From the NCBI RefSeq assembly GCF_016827675.1, contig NZ_JAERJA010000002.1, positions 62,001-126,000 of the forward strand: a DNA stretch of 64,000 bases, given 5' to 3'. The stretch comes from Nocardioides limicola (lineage in GTDB: Bacteria > Actinomycetota > Actinomycetes > Propionibacteriales > Nocardioidaceae). The translations under genes were made by a program, and so were the position numbers. This document shows, piece by piece, positions 29,673 through 39,255 of the stretch (positions are counted from its first letter, which is position 1; each line of letters opens with the position of its first letter). Under the pieces are notes generated by a model. The model was not told the origin of the DNA. It ran no database searches and was given only the letters and a program-made list of their open reading frames with translations.

Positions 29673-30128
29673 TCAGGCATCCTCCTCAGGACTGTTCGGA
29701 TCGTCGAGCGAGGGCACGACGTGGACCTCTTCCTCGGTCACCACGCCGTCGACGATTCGATAAGACCTGAACTCCACAGGCCCGTCGTTATTCCCGTGCT
29801 CACGGGTGCTGACCAACACGTAGTGTGCTCCCGGCTCCGAAGCGAGGCCGATGTCGGTGCGGCTCGGGTAGGCCTCGGTGGCGGTGTGCGAGTGGTAGAT
29901 CACCACCGGCTCCTCGTCCTTGGCCCACATCTCCTTGTAGAGGGTGAGCAACTCGCCCGAGTCGAACTCGTAGAACGTGGGCGACCCCGCCGCGTTGAGC
30001 ATCTCGACCAGCCGCTCGGGCCGGTCGCTCCCCTCCGGGCCCGCGACGATGCCGCACGCCTCGTTGGGGTGGTCCCGCTTGGCGTGCGCGATGATCGCGT
30101 CACGGGTCGCGGAGTCGATGGTCAGCAC
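29673..30128 (-). CDS. mec: Mec+ family JAMM metalloprotease
   Basis: A 151-residue M67/JAB1 protein. The zinc motif is YHSHTATEAYPSRTDI (HxH, then S and D), with the helper Glu in DHPNEACGIVAG. In M. tuberculosis Mec releases cysteine from the CysO-cysteine adduct made by CysM. Since this CysO has an extra tail, Mec may also mature it. The stop lies inside the start region of cysO. It starts with GTG, ten bases downstream of the DUF2017 stop. Confidence 0.92.
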   Translation of the reverse strand: MLTIDSATRDAIIAHAKRDHPNEACGIVAGPEGSDRPERLVEMLNAAGSPTFYEFDSGELLTLYKEMWAKDEEPVVIYHSHTATEAYPSRTDIGLASEPGAHYVLVSTREHGNNDGPVEFRSYRIVDGVVTEEEVHVVPSLDDPNSPEEDA

Positions 30129-30138
30129 GCGGGCAAGC

Positions 30139-30720
30139 CTACGCGAGCGCTGTCACCAGGGTTTCCTGCAGGTAGCCCATCCAGTCGTAGATGTCGTGGG
30201 CCTGGACGCGCGGATCGTCGTCGGGCAGCGAGTGCCAGTACGCCTCGTCGTCCTCCTCCACCCCCAGCCGCACCGCCAGGGCGAGCCGGATGTCGGTGAA
30301 CGAGCGCAACCAGACCTCCGCCGTGGCCGGGTCGAGCTCGACGTCGATGACCAGCCCCTCCTCGGTCAGCTGCTCGGGCAGCCCCGCCTCTTCGAGGCAG
30401 TCGATGACCGTGCTCGCGGCCCGGGCCTTGCCGTCACGGAGCCCGCCCTCGGTGTAGCGACGGAAGTCTGCGGCCGCCTCCTCGTCGTCCCGGTAGGCGT
30501 TCGGGAACAGCCGGGCCAGCACCGGGTCGTCGGGTTCGCTGACCGGGCCGGTGAAGTCGAGCATCGCCCGCAGCGGGTCCGGGGACACGTCCTCGACGGC
30601 CTGTTCGTTGTGCAGCAGCTCGACCAGCTGGCTGGCCAGTGAGCGCAGCAGGTCCGCCTCGAGCCCGTTGAAGTGTGCGATCACCGCCCCTGACGCCAGA
30701 TGCCGGGCGAATCCGCTCAC
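30139..30720 (-). CDS. DUF2017 domain protein
   Basis: A 193-residue, mostly helical acidic protein of the DUF2017 family, typical of actinobacteria and always next to clpS. It contains [11 protein letters not shown] near the start, [22 protein letters not shown] in the middle and [14 protein letters not shown] with [13 protein letters not shown] at the end. The GTG at 30720 overlaps the clpS stop by four bases, implying coupled translation. Function unknown; a role beside the ClpS/ClpP N-end rule pathway is only inferred from position. Confidence 0.85.
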   Translation of the reverse strand: MSGFARHLASGAVIAHFNGLEADLLRSLASQLVELLHNEQAVEDVSPDPLRAMLDFTGPVSEPDDPVLARLFPNAYRDDEEAAADFRRYTEGGLRDGKARAASTVIDCLEEAGLPEQLTEEGLVIDVELDPATAEVWLRSFTDIRLALAVRLGVEEDDEAYWHSLPDDDPRVQAHDIYDWMGYLQETLVTALA

Positions 30721-31013
30721 GAGGCCTTCTCCATGGTCGCCCACAGTCCGTACTCGTGCATCGCCTGCACGTCGCGCTCCATGTCCTCGCGGGTGCCGGT
30801 GGAGACCACCGAGCGGCCCTGCTCGTGCACTTCGAGCATCAGCTTCTCCGCCTTCTCCTTGGGGTACCCGAAGTACGTGCGGAACACGTAGGTCACGTAC
30901 GACATCAGGTTCACCGGGTCGTTCCAGACGATCGTCACCCAGGGTTTGGCGAGGAAGGTGATCTCGTCGGGGGCCAGAGTCGGGTCCACCTCGGCCGGAG
31001 AAGTCGCGGACAT
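30717..31013 (-). CDS. clpS: ATP-dependent Clp protease adaptor ClpS
   Basis: A 98-residue adaptor that delivers N-degron substrates to ClpAP/ClpCP. Conserved: the Asn-Asp pair in [19 protein letters not shown] that binds the N-terminal amino group, then [25 protein letters not shown], and the final helix [14 protein letters not shown]. The start is 32 bases from the divergent pncB gene. Confidence 0.95.
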   Translation of the reverse strand: MSATSPAEVDPTLAPDEITFLAKPWVTIVWNDPVNLMSYVTYVFRTYFGYPKEKAEKLMLEVHEQGRSVVSTGTREDMERDVQAMHEYGLWATMEKAS

Positions 31014-31045
31014 GACCCCACGATAAAACCTCTACCCTGCATAGC

Positions 31046-32308
31046 GTGCACAGCACCGCCCTGCTCACTGACCACTATGAGCTCACGATGGTCGCCGCAG
31101 CCCGCCGAGCCGGGACCGCGGGACGTCGCTGCGTCTTCGAACTGTTCAGCAGGTCGCTGCCGGCGGGGCGTCGGTACGGCGTGGTCGCGGGGGTCGGCCG
31201 GATGCTGGAGGCCCTGCCCGCGTTCCGGTTCTCCGAGAGCGAGTTGGCGGCGCTGGGGTCGGTCGTCGACGACGACACGTTGGCCTGGTTGGCCGACTTC
31301 CGGTTCACCGGCTCGATCCGTGGGTACGCCGAGGGGGACCTGTGGTTCGCGCACTCACCGCTGCTGGTGGTCGAGGCCAGTTTCGCCGAGGCCGTGGTTC
31401 TGGAGACGCTGCTGCTGTCGATCTACAACCACGACTGTGCGGTCGCCGCGGCAGCCTCGCGGATGGTGACCGCCGCGGGCAGTCGGCCGTGCGTGGAGAT
31501 GGGGTCACGGCGTACCCATGAGGAGGCCGCGGTGGCAGCCGCCCGGGCCGCCTACCTGGCCGGCTTCACCGCCACCTCGAACCTCGCCGCCCGGCACCGG
31601 TACGGCGTCCCGACGACGGGCACCGCCGCCCATGCGTTCACCCTGCTGCACGACACCGAGGCGGAGGCTTTCGCGGCCCAGGTCACCGCGCTGGGTGTCG
31701 ACACCACCCTGCTGGTCGACACCTACGAGGTGGAGGCGGGTGTCCGGGCCGCGCTGGCCGCGGCGGGCCCCGATCTCGGGGCGGTGCGGATCGACTCCGG
31801 CGACCTGGCCGAGGTCGCCCGCCGGGTCCGCGACCAACTCGACGAGGCGGGCGCCCCGCACACCCGGATCGTGGCCACCAGCGACCTCGACGAACACCGG
31901 ATCGAGGCTCTTGCCGAGGCGCCCCTGGACGCCTACGGGGTGGGCACCCACCTGGTGACCGGCTCCGGGCACCCCACCGCGGCGCTGGTCTACAAGCTGG
32001 TCGCCCGCGAGGACGCCCACGGCACCCTCGCTCCGGTCGCCAAGCGCAGTGTCGGCAAGGAGTCCCGTGGTGGTCGCAAGGAGGCCACCCGTCGCCTCAC
32101 TGACGGGGTCGCGGTGGCCGAGGTCGTTGGCCCGGCACCGGGCGAGGGCCGGCCACTGCTGGTCGACCTGGTCCGCGACGGGGAGCCGGTGGGCACCGAG
32201 GCGCTGGTGGATGCACGGGCGCGCCATCGGGCGGCGGTCGCCGAACTGCCTGCCGAAGGGCGACTGATCGCGGCGGGCGACCCGGCGATTCCCACGCTCA
32301 TGGTCTGA
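31046..32308 (+). CDS. pncB: Nicotinate phosphoribosyltransferase
   Basis: A 420-residue enzyme making nicotinate mononucleotide from nicotinate and PRPP in NAD salvage. Conserved segments: TDHYELTMVAAARRAG at the start, CVFELFSRSLP, EMGSRRTHEEAA, FTATSNLAARHRYGVPTTGTAAHAF with the catalytic His, and VRIDSGDLAEVA. GTG at 31046 follows TACCCT (31033-31038) by seven bases, so the message is leaderless. pncA follows after 28 bases and supplies the substrate. Confidence 0.94.
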   Translation: MHSTALLTDHYELTMVAAARRAGTAGRRCVFELFSRSLPAGRRYGVVAGVGRMLEALPAFRFSESELAALGSVVDDDTLAWLADFRFTGSIRGYAEGDLWFAHSPLLVVEASFAEAVVLETLLLSIYNHDCAVAAAASRMVTAAGSRPCVEMGSRRTHEEAAVAAARAAYLAGFTATSNLAARHRYGVPTTGTAAHAFTLLHDTEAEAFAAQVTALGVDTTLLVDTYEVEAGVRAALAAAGPDLGAVRIDSGDLAEVARRVRDQLDEAGAPHTRIVATSDLDEHRIEALAEAPLDAYGVGTHLVTGSGHPTAALVYKLVAREDAHGTLAPVAKRSVGKESRGGRKEATRRLTDGVAVAEVVGPAPGEGRPLLVDLVRDGEPVGTEALVDARARHRAAVAELPAEGRLIAAGDPAIPTLMV

Positions 32309-32336
32309 GCAACAGGCCCGCGTTACGCTCGCAAGA

Positions 32337-32912
32337 GTGACCACCGCACTGATCGTCGTCGACGTCCAGAACGATTTCTGCGAGGGCGGATCACTGCCAG
32401 TCGCCGGTGGTGCCCGGGTCGCCCACGACATCGCGGAGTTGTTGCGCGCCCGCGCGGCCGGGGTCGGGGACGCACCCCACTGGGATCACGTGGTCGCCAC
32501 CCAGGACCACCACGTCGACCCTGGCGAGCACTGGTCCGAGGAGCCCGACTTCGTGGACTCGTGGCCGGTGCACTGTCGGGCCGGCACCGACGGCGCGGCG
32601 TTCCACCCGAACCTGGATCCGCAACCGTTCGAGGCGATCTTCCGCAAGGGCGAGCGGGCGGCCGCCTACTCCGGGTTCGAGGGGCGGAGCAGCGACGGCA
32701 CGTCACTGGCCGACTGGCTGCGCTCCCGTGGGGTGACTCAGGTGGAGGTGTGCGGGATCGCCACCGACCACTGCGTCCGGGCCACCGCGATCGACGCCGC
32801 CCGGGAGGGGTTCGCCACCATCGTGATGCTGCCCCTGTGCGCCGGGGTGTCCCCGGAGACCACCGAGGTGGCTCTGGCCGAGATGCGGGCGGCCGGGGTG
32901 CTGATCGGCTGA
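32337..32912 (+). CDS. pncA: Nicotinamidase (isochorismatase family)
   Basis: A 191-residue amidase that turns nicotinamide into nicotinate for PncB. The catalytic triad is in place: Asp of VVDVQNDFCEGGSL, Lys of IFRKGERAAAYSGF and Cys of CGIATDHCVRATA; a metal site is formed by the Asp and His residues in TQDHHVDPGEHW. GTG at 32337 is seven bases after TACGCT (32324-32329), a second promoter within the pncB-pncA pair. Confidence 0.94.
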   Translation: MTTALIVVDVQNDFCEGGSLPVAGGARVAHDIAELLRARAAGVGDAPHWDHVVATQDHHVDPGEHWSEEPDFVDSWPVHCRAGTDGAAFHPNLDPQPFEAIFRKGERAAAYSGFEGRSSDGTSLADWLRSRGVTQVEVCGIATDHCVRATAIDAAREGFATIVMLPLCAGVSPETTEVALAEMRAAGVLIG

Positions 32913-32975
32913 GCGGGAATCCGAGCGGCCCGGGTGTGGTTCACCGGATGTCGTTCGACCTCGGAGGAGTCCCGC

Positions 32976-34067
<1,092 letters not shown>

Positions 34068-34075
34068 CCGAGAGC

Positions 34076-34582
34076 TCAGCGCAGGATCAGGCAGCTCGAG
34101 GTGGCGTGTGCGAGCAGTCGGCGGTCGGCGTCGAAGAGCTGTGCTTCGGCCAACGCGGTGCGGCGGCCACGCTGGATCACCCGTCCCTCGCAGCGCAGCA
34201 TGCCGGAGTCGACCGTGACCGGCCGCAGGAACTTCACCGTCAGGTCCAGTGAGGTGTAGAGCTCGTCGTCGGCCAGGGTGGAGTGCACCGAGCAGCCGGC
34301 GGCGGTGTCGAGCAGGGTCGAGATGACGCCGCCGTGGACGCCGCCGAGGGGGTTGTAGTGGTACTCGGCTGCGGGCATCTCCACGGCCACCGCCCCCCGC
34401 TCGACGTCGAGCCGGGTCATCCCGAGCAGCGTGAAGACCGGTGGCGGCGGGAAGTCGCCGCTGACCATCGCCTGCAACTGTCCCAGCCCGTCGAGCCCGG
34501 CCAGCGGCGTCAGGTCCGCGGCTCCGGGCGGCGTCCACGAATGGGTACGGGAGGCGGTCGGGAAATCCTGGGTCTGGGTCAT
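34076..34582 (-). CDS. PaaI family thioesterase (hotdog fold)
   Basis: A 168-residue acyl-CoA thioesterase-like protein. The hotdog core has VAVEMPAAEYHYNPLGGVHGGVISTLLDTAAGCSV with the HGG and Asp characteristic of the PaaI group, then LTVKFLRPV and RRTALAEAQLFD. The substrate is unknown. It is divergent from an HxlR regulator gene, and the 54-base gap must hold both promoters, so control by that regulator is plausible. Confidence 0.88.
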   Translation of the reverse strand: MTQTQDFPTASRTHSWTPPGAADLTPLAGLDGLGQLQAMVSGDFPPPPVFTLLGMTRLDVERGAVAVEMPAAEYHYNPLGGVHGGVISTLLDTAAGCSVHSTLADDELYTSLDLTVKFLRPVTVDSGMLRCEGRVIQRGRRTALAEAQLFDADRRLLAHATSSCLILR

Positions 34583-34601
34583 GAACTCAGGATGCGCCTC
34601 C

Positions 34602-34630
34602 TTGCTGAGTCTGTCAATTGGTCCTAGCCT
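34602..34630 (+). promoter_or_regulatory. Promoter of the HxlR-type regulator
   Basis: TTGCTG (34602-34607) and TAGCCT (34625-34630) are separated by 17 bases, and the ATG at 34637 is six bases downstream, so the mRNA is leaderless. CAATTG in the spacer is palindromic and may belong to an operator shared with the divergent thioesterase. Confidence 0.6.
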
Positions 34631-34636
34631 TGAGGT

Positions 34637-35131
34637 ATGTCACAACCCCCCGCCGCACTGGCCTATCGGGTGGACAACTGCACCATCGGTCGGACGATGG
34701 CCATCCTCGGCGAACGGTGGACCCTGGTGGTCGCCCGCGAAGTCTTCAACGGCGTACGCCGCTTCGACGACATGCGGGTGCGGACCGCGATCCCGCGCCA
34801 GGTGCTCACCGACCGGCTGCGACTGCTGGTCGAGCACGACATCCTGCGCCGGGTCCCCTACCAGGAGCCGGGCCAGCGGCAACGCTTCGAGTACCGACTG
34901 ACCGCCAAGGGGCTCGACCTCTACCCGGTCCTGGTCGCCATCGCCGACTGGGGCAATCGCTACCTGGCCGACCCCGAGGGACCGCCGATCGAGTTCGGTC
35001 ACCGCGACTGTGGCGCGGTCGTGCATGCCCGGATGGAGTGCGACCACGGGCACACCCTCGACGACCCGCGAGACGTGCTCCCCCGCCCCGGCCCCGGCGC
35101 GCGCCGCAACCTCGACGCCGCCACTGGCTGA
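34637..35131 (+). CDS. HxlR family winged-helix transcription regulator
   Basis: A 164-residue regulator. The conserved DNA-binding segment includes NCTIGRTMAILGERWTLVVAREVFNGVRRFDDM, with the one Cys that can act as redox or electrophile sensor in related proteins, then PRQVLTDRLRLLVEHDIL and EYRLTAKGLDLYPVLVAIADWGNRY. Two further Cys are in a C-terminal part, CGAVVHARMECDHGH. It may respond to electrophiles and govern the divergent thioesterase and perhaps the ene-reductase; this is inferred from position. Confidence 0.88.
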   Translation: MSQPPAALAYRVDNCTIGRTMAILGERWTLVVAREVFNGVRRFDDMRVRTAIPRQVLTDRLRLLVEHDILRRVPYQEPGQRQRFEYRLTAKGLDLYPVLVAIADWGNRYLADPEGPPIEFGHRDCGAVVHARMECDHGHTLDDPRDVLPRPGPGARRNLDAATG

Positions 35132-35136
35132 GCCCC

Positions 35137-35179
35137 GTCAACCCGAGCCCGGTCAACCCGAGCACTGGTCAACCCGAGC
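35137..35179. repeat. Three tandem GTCAACCCGAGC repeats
   Basis: Copies at 35137-35148, 35152-35163 and 35168-35179, at 15- and 16-base spacing, in the gap between convergent genes. The last copy contains the stop codon of the helicase gene, so at least that copy grew from, or into, coding sequence. Confidence 0.7.
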
Positions 35180-36929
35180 GGCGGGCCGACCAGTTCCGGA
35201 TCGCGTCGATCCGCTCCCTCAACTCCTCGGCGGTGGCCACGGCCGCGGCCGGTCCGCCACATTCGCGGCGCAGCGCCGCGTGCGTCACCCCGTGCGCCTG
35301 CCCGGTGCGATGGTGCCAGGACGCGACCAGTCCGTTGAGTTCGCGACGCAGGATCGCCAACTGCTCGTGGGTGGAGACCTGCTCCACGGTGTCCGGCTCC
35401 CGGCGCGGACTGGCCTCCTGGACCGCCTTCCGGGAGTCCTGGCGACTGCGCAGCAGGGTGCGCACCTGGTCCGGTTCGAGCAGGCCGGGGATCCCGAGGA
35501 AGTCCATCTCCTCCTCCGACCCGACATGCACCTCGCCGGCATGGCCGAACTCGCCGCCGTCGTAGAGCACCCGGTCGAAGCGTGCCGTCGAGTCCAGCGC
35601 CTCGAAGGCCCCGTCGAGGGTGTCCGAGGCACCCTCCTCCCGGTTGGCCTGGCGGATCAGCTCCTCCTCGGCCGCCATCAGGTCGTCCTCGTCGTTGATC
35701 GGGCGACCCAGCACGTGGTCGCGCAGCGCCTCGAGTTCGGCGGCGTGGGTGAGCAGCCCGGGCACCGACGGCAGGAAGACCGACGCCGTCTCGCCGCGCT
35801 TGCGCGCTCGCACGAAGCGACCGACGGCCTGGGCGAAGAAGAGCGGGGTGGAGGTGGTGGTGGCGTAGACGCCGACCGCCAGCCGGGGCACGTCGACGCC
35901 CTCGGAGACCATCCGCACCGCCACCATCCAGCGCTTGTCGGAGCCGGTGAAGTCGGCGATCCGCTTCGAGGCGGCCTTCTCGTCGGAGAGGACGATGGTG
36001 GCCGACTCGCCGGTGATCTGCTTCAGCAGACCGGCGTAGGACCGGGCCGAGTCCTGATCGGTGGCGATGACCAGACCGGCCGCGTCGGGGACATGCCGCC
36101 GCACCTCGGTGAGCCGCTTGTCGGCGGCGCTGAGCACCGCCGGCATCCACGAGCCCTTCGGGTCCAGGGCGGTCCGCAGCGCGTGCGCCACCTGATCCTT
36201 GGTCATCGGCTCACCCAGCCGGGCGCTGATCTCGTCCCCGGCCCGAGTCCGCCACTGCAGGTCCCCGGAGTAGGCCATGAACAGCACCGGCCGGACCACC
36301 TGGTCGGCGAGCGCATCGGCGTAGCCGTAGACATAGTCGGCAGCCGAGCGCTGCACCCCGGGCGTCTGCGGGTCGGGTTCGTAGCGCACGAAGGGGATCG
36401 GGTTAGCGTCGGAGCGGAACGGCGTGCCGGTGAGCGACAACCGTCGCGCCGCCGGCCCGAATGCCTCCTGCACCGCCTCGCCCCAGCTCATCGCGTCACC
36501 GGCGTGGTGGATCTCGTCGAGGATCACCAGGGTCCGGAACCGTTCGGTGCGGATCCGCATCGCCAGCGGATTGACGGCGACACCGGCATAGGTGACCGCG
36601 ACTCCGACGAAGTCGGCCGAGGTCTTGCCCTGCCCCACGGCGAATGTCGGATCGATGCCGATGCCCACCCGGGAGGCGGCCTCGGCCCACTGCACCTTGA
36701 GGTGGTCGGTCGGCGCCACGATCACGATCCGGTCGACGATCCGACGGTCCATCAGTTCGCTGGCCACCCGGAGCGCGAACGTGGTCTTGCCGGCCCCGGG
36801 GGTGGCGACGGTCAGGAAGTCACGTGGGGACTCGTCCAGGTACCTGCGCAGCGCTTCGGCCTGCCAGGCCCGCAACGAGGGCGCGGTGCCCCACGCGGCC
36901 CGGTCGGGCCACGCTGGTGGAAGGGTCAC
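35169..36929 (-). CDS. DEAD/DEAH box helicase (superfamily 2)
   Basis: A 586-residue ATPase. Walker A is ATPGAGKTTFALR near residue 46, motif II is DEIHHAGD, motif III SLTGTPFR, motif V VRMVSEGVDVPRLAVG and motif VI AQAVGRFVRARKRGE. The layout is that of type III restriction/RecG-like ResIII helicases but with no nuclease or methylase beside it. The C-terminal 170 residues are helical and acidic. This conserved actinobacterial gene is linked to DUF3039 by a four-base overlap. DNA repair or RNA metabolism are both possible. Confidence 0.88.
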   Translation of the reverse strand: MTLPPAWPDRAAWGTAPSLRAWQAEALRRYLDESPRDFLTVATPGAGKTTFALRVASELMDRRIVDRIVIVAPTDHLKVQWAEAASRVGIGIDPTFAVGQGKTSADFVGVAVTYAGVAVNPLAMRIRTERFRTLVILDEIHHAGDAMSWGEAVQEAFGPAARRLSLTGTPFRSDANPIPFVRYEPDPQTPGVQRSAADYVYGYADALADQVVRPVLFMAYSGDLQWRTRAGDEISARLGEPMTKDQVAHALRTALDPKGSWMPAVLSAADKRLTEVRRHVPDAAGLVIATDQDSARSYAGLLKQITGESATIVLSDEKAASKRIADFTGSDKRWMVAVRMVSEGVDVPRLAVGVYATTTSTPLFFAQAVGRFVRARKRGETASVFLPSVPGLLTHAAELEALRDHVLGRPINDEDDLMAAEEELIRQANREEGASDTLDGAFEALDSTARFDRVLYDGGEFGHAGEVHVGSEEEMDFLGIPGLLEPDQVRTLLRSRQDSRKAVQEASPRREPDTVEQVSTHEQLAILRRELNGLVASWHHRTGQAHGVTHAALRRECGGPAAAVATAEELRERIDAIRNWSARRSG

Positions 36930-37192
36930 TCGTCTCCCTCACCCGGGCTGTCGCCCAGGGACTCCCAGATCTCCTTGCACTCGGGGCAGACCGGGAACTT
37001 CTCCGGCGCCCGGCTCGGCACCCAGACCTTCCCACAGAGCGCCACCACCGGAGTGCCCATCACCATCGCCTCGGTGAGTTTGTCCTTCGAGACGTAGTGC
37101 GAGAAGCGCTCGTGGTCGCCGGAGTCGGTCGGGACGGTGCGCTTGTCCTCGATCACGTCGAGGTTCGTGAAGCCGGTGGTCACATCATCCAT
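36926..37192 (-). CDS. DUF3039 domain protein
   Basis: An 88-residue protein of the DUF3039 family. A small zinc-ribbon-like part shows ALCGKVWVPSR and VCPECKEIW, so three or four Cys could bind zinc. It overlaps the helicase start by four bases and is separated from yqgE by one base, so the three genes are one transcript. Function unknown. Confidence 0.87.
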   Translation of the reverse strand: MDDVTTGFTNLDVIEDKRTVPTDSGDHERFSHYVSKDKLTEAMVMGTPVVALCGKVWVPSRAPEKFPVCPECKEIWESLGDSPGEGDE

Positions 37193-37193
37193 C

Positions 37194-37748
37194 CTAGTTG
37201 AGTTCCGGGTCGGCCGGTCGGGTGGCGTGCCAGGCCAGGTCGCCGGGCTGGCGGCGCAGCACGTCGCTCCACATGGTCTCGGTGTCGGCTCGGGTCAGAT
37301 CCCCCGGCAGCGCGGGTACGACGTACCAGTCGTCGCGAGCGAGTTCGTCCTGCAACTGCCCGGCGCCCCAGCCGGCGTACCCGGCGAAGATCCGCAGCGA
37401 GGCCAGCGAGCCATCGACGAGCTCGACCGGCGTGTCCAGGTCGACGCTGCCGACACCGTCCACCAGCGGCCGGAACCCGACCGGCTCGACACCGGGTCGG
37501 GTGGTCGCCACCGCCAGCGCACCGTCCGTGCCGACGGGGCCGCCGACGAAGAGCACGGCCGGGGAATCGACCAGCAGGGACCAGTCGTTGAGGACCGCGG
37601 CCACCGGAGTGTCCGACGGGCGATTGAGGACCACCCCCAGCGCACCCTCGGCATTGACGTCGAGGAGCAGCACGACGGTGCGCGCGAAGTTCGGGTCGCC
37701 CAGGTCGGGGGCGGCGACCAGAAGCATCCCGGCATGCACCTCACTCAT
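37194..37748 (-). CDS. YqgE/AlgH family protein
   Basis: A 184-residue protein. The family signature is plain: HAGMLLVAAPDLGDPNFARTVVLLLDVNAEGALGVVLNRPSD, then VLFVGGPVG, LRIFAGYAGWGAGQLQDELA and WYVVPALPGDL. AlgH has been linked to alginate control in Pseudomonas, but the molecular role of the family is unsettled. A Met three codons upstream is an alternative start. It is first in a yqgE-DUF3039-helicase unit. Confidence 0.9.
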   Translation of the reverse strand: MSEVHAGMLLVAAPDLGDPNFARTVVLLLDVNAEGALGVVLNRPSDTPVAAVLNDWSLLVDSPAVLFVGGPVGTDGALAVATTRPGVEPVGFRPLVDGVGSVDLDTPVELVDGSLASLRIFAGYAGWGAGQLQDELARDDWYVVPALPGDLTRADTETMWSDVLRRQPGDLAWHATRPADPELN

Positions 37749-37781
37749 GTGGCCCATTGTTCCGCAACGGTGGTCGAGGGC

Positions 37782-37852
37782 GGACTGTCCCCAGGTGACA
37801 CCCGGGAGGCTACGGATGGGAGGGTCCGTGAGGTGTCACCCGGGGGCAGTCC
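37782..37852. repeat. Long nested inverted repeat
   Basis: Arms of 21 bases (37782-37802 and 37832-37852) pair with two mismatches. Inside the 29-base loop ACGGA and TCCGT can form a second stem. It lies between the end of the gene at 37867 and the start of yqgE, both on the minus strand, and may end the upstream transcript. The arm text GTCCCCAGGTGACACC looks like a dispersed palindrome rather than a simple terminator. Confidence 0.65.
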
Positions 37853-37866
37853 TGTCGTGGGCCGCC

Positions 37867-38397
37867 TCAGGCGGCGTGCAGCACCTTCCGGAGCCGGCCG
37901 AGGATCGTGTGGTCCTCCTCGGCCACCGGCGCGGCGGCAGGCTCGGTGGCCAACTCCTGGCGGGCCCGGTCCGCGATCCGGGCACCGATGCGGGCTGCGA
38001 GGTCGTCGGTGCGGCTCACCCGGCCGGCGGTCAGGGCCAGCATGTGGTGCTCCGCCTCCACGGCGGTCGCCATCGCCTCGGCCAGCGGGTCGCCCTTCAA
38101 CGAGCAGTAGTGGTCGAGGATCGCCCGGATGCCGGGCAGTTCCTTGGCGACTTCCTTCCAGGCATGCACGACGGCACCCTCGAGGTCCATCGGCTGCAGC
38201 ACCAGCTCGCGTTCGATCCGGCCGGAGAGTCGGGTGTAGAGGCGCAACTGGAGGGCGCCCAGCAGGTCGAGCTCGCCACGGAAGGTCTCCGCAACGCCCT
38301 CGACGTCCATCGGCAGTACGCCGTCGAGACGCGAGTCGGCCGCGATGATCACGCGATCAAGCACATCTCCACGACGGTGAAAGGTCGTCCAGGTCAT
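37867..38397 (-). CDS. Hypothetical protein, helical
   Basis: I do not recognise this 176-residue protein. It starts MTWTTFHRRGDVLDRVI, has predicted helices with regularly spaced hydrophobics, and a central EAVVHAWKEVAKELPGIR-like stretch (residues about 73-90), then an Ala-rich C-terminus with EEDHTILGRLRKVLHAA. No membrane segment or signal. It is monocistronic, with an intergenic region shared with the divergent TetR gene, which may therefore regulate it. Confidence 0.65.
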   Translation of the reverse strand: MTWTTFHRRGDVLDRVIIAADSRLDGVLPMDVEGVAETFRGELDLLGALQLRLYTRLSGRIERELVLQPMDLEGAVVHAWKEVAKELPGIRAILDHYCSLKGDPLAEAMATAVEAEHHMLALTAGRVSRTDDLAARIGARIADRARQELATEPAAAPVAEEDHTILGRLRKVLHAA

Positions 38398-38526
38398 GGT
38401 CCGCTCCTTTGATCAGGTATCGCCATACCGGCGGTACGTACTCAAGGTATGGGGAAGACCGGCGACTCTCCAAGGAACTGCGGGCGTGATGATCAGCACG
38501 TGACGGATGAGCGTGATCCGGGCCAC

Positions 38527-38540
38527 GTGACGCCCGTCAC
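38527..38540. promoter_or_regulatory. Candidate TetR operator overlapping the tetR promoter
   Basis: GTGACG-CC-CGTCAC is a perfect inverted repeat. It lies eight bases before a TAGACT -10 element (38548-38553), which is itself eight bases before the regulator ATG, so bound repressor would block RNA polymerase. CACGTGACG occurs at 38524-38532 and again 27 bases upstream (38497-38505). A second palindrome, GGTAT-CGCC-ATACC, lies at 38417-38430 close to the divergent gene. Confidence 0.55.
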
Positions 38541-38561
38541 GCATGCATAGACTGCTCTGCC

Positions 38562-39251
38562 ATGACCAAGTCCGCGAAGTCGCTGCTGCCCAAGGTTCCG
38601 CAGGTCCCGGGCACCAACCGCCGAGCCCAGTTCTCCGCCTCCACCAAGCGGGCACTCGTCGAAGTGGCGGAGCAGCTCTTCACCGAGCACGGCTACTCGG
38701 GCACCTCCTTGGACGCGATCGTCTCCGGGGCAGACGTCACCAAGGGCGCCCTCTATCACCACTTCTCCGGCAAGCAGGCGCTCTTCGAGGCGGTCTTCGA
38801 GCGGGTCGAGGATGCCGCGTCCCGACACATCACCAAGGCCATCCGGGGCGAGCGGGACCCCTGGCAGAAGTCGATCCAGGGCCTGCGTGCGTTCATGGAG
38901 GTCGTGCGCCGGCCCGAGTACCGCCGGGTGGTCATCCAGGACGGACCCGCGGTGCTGGGCTATGAGCGGTATCGGGAGCAGGAGGAGCGGTCCACCTTCG
39001 CGAACGTCCTCGACATCGTCCAGTCGGTGCTCGAGGCTGGCCACTGGGAGCTGGACAAGGAGATGACCGAGACCTTCACCCGGATCTTCTTCGGCGCGAT
39101 GGGAGCAGCCGGCGAGTCGGTCGCCACCAGCGCCGACCCGGTGGCCGCGGGGGCACGGGTGGAGACAGCGATCGGCTTCATCCTGGCCGGCCTCCGGGCG
39201 CTGGTGGACGCTGGCGTGGAGCTCGACGGACTCCCGCGGACCGAGGACTGA
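38562..39251 (+). CDS. TetR family transcription regulator
   Basis: A 229-residue repressor. The helix-turn-helix region spans about residues 28-75: TKRALVEVAEQLFTEHGY, then SGTSLDAIVSGADVTKGALYHHFSGKQALFEAV, close to the TetR consensus. The C-terminal ligand domain is helical (FTRIFFGAMGAAGESVA) with no clue to the ligand. The start is leaderless. Likely targets are itself and the divergent gene at 38397. Confidence 0.9.
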   Translation: MTKSAKSLLPKVPQVPGTNRRAQFSASTKRALVEVAEQLFTEHGYSGTSLDAIVSGADVTKGALYHHFSGKQALFEAVFERVEDAASRHITKAIRGERDPWQKSIQGLRAFMEVVRRPEYRRVVIQDGPAVLGYERYREQEERSTFANVLDIVQSVLEAGHWELDKEMTETFTRIFFGAMGAAGESVATSADPVAAGARVETAIGFILAGLRALVDAGVELDGLPRTED

Positions 39252-39255
39252 CCGA

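Noticed and set aside
35010..37097. A 695-codon open frame on the plus strand
   Set aside because: Antisense to the DEAD/DEAH helicase gene, which has complete motifs; the plus-strand product is Gly/Arg/His-rich without pattern.
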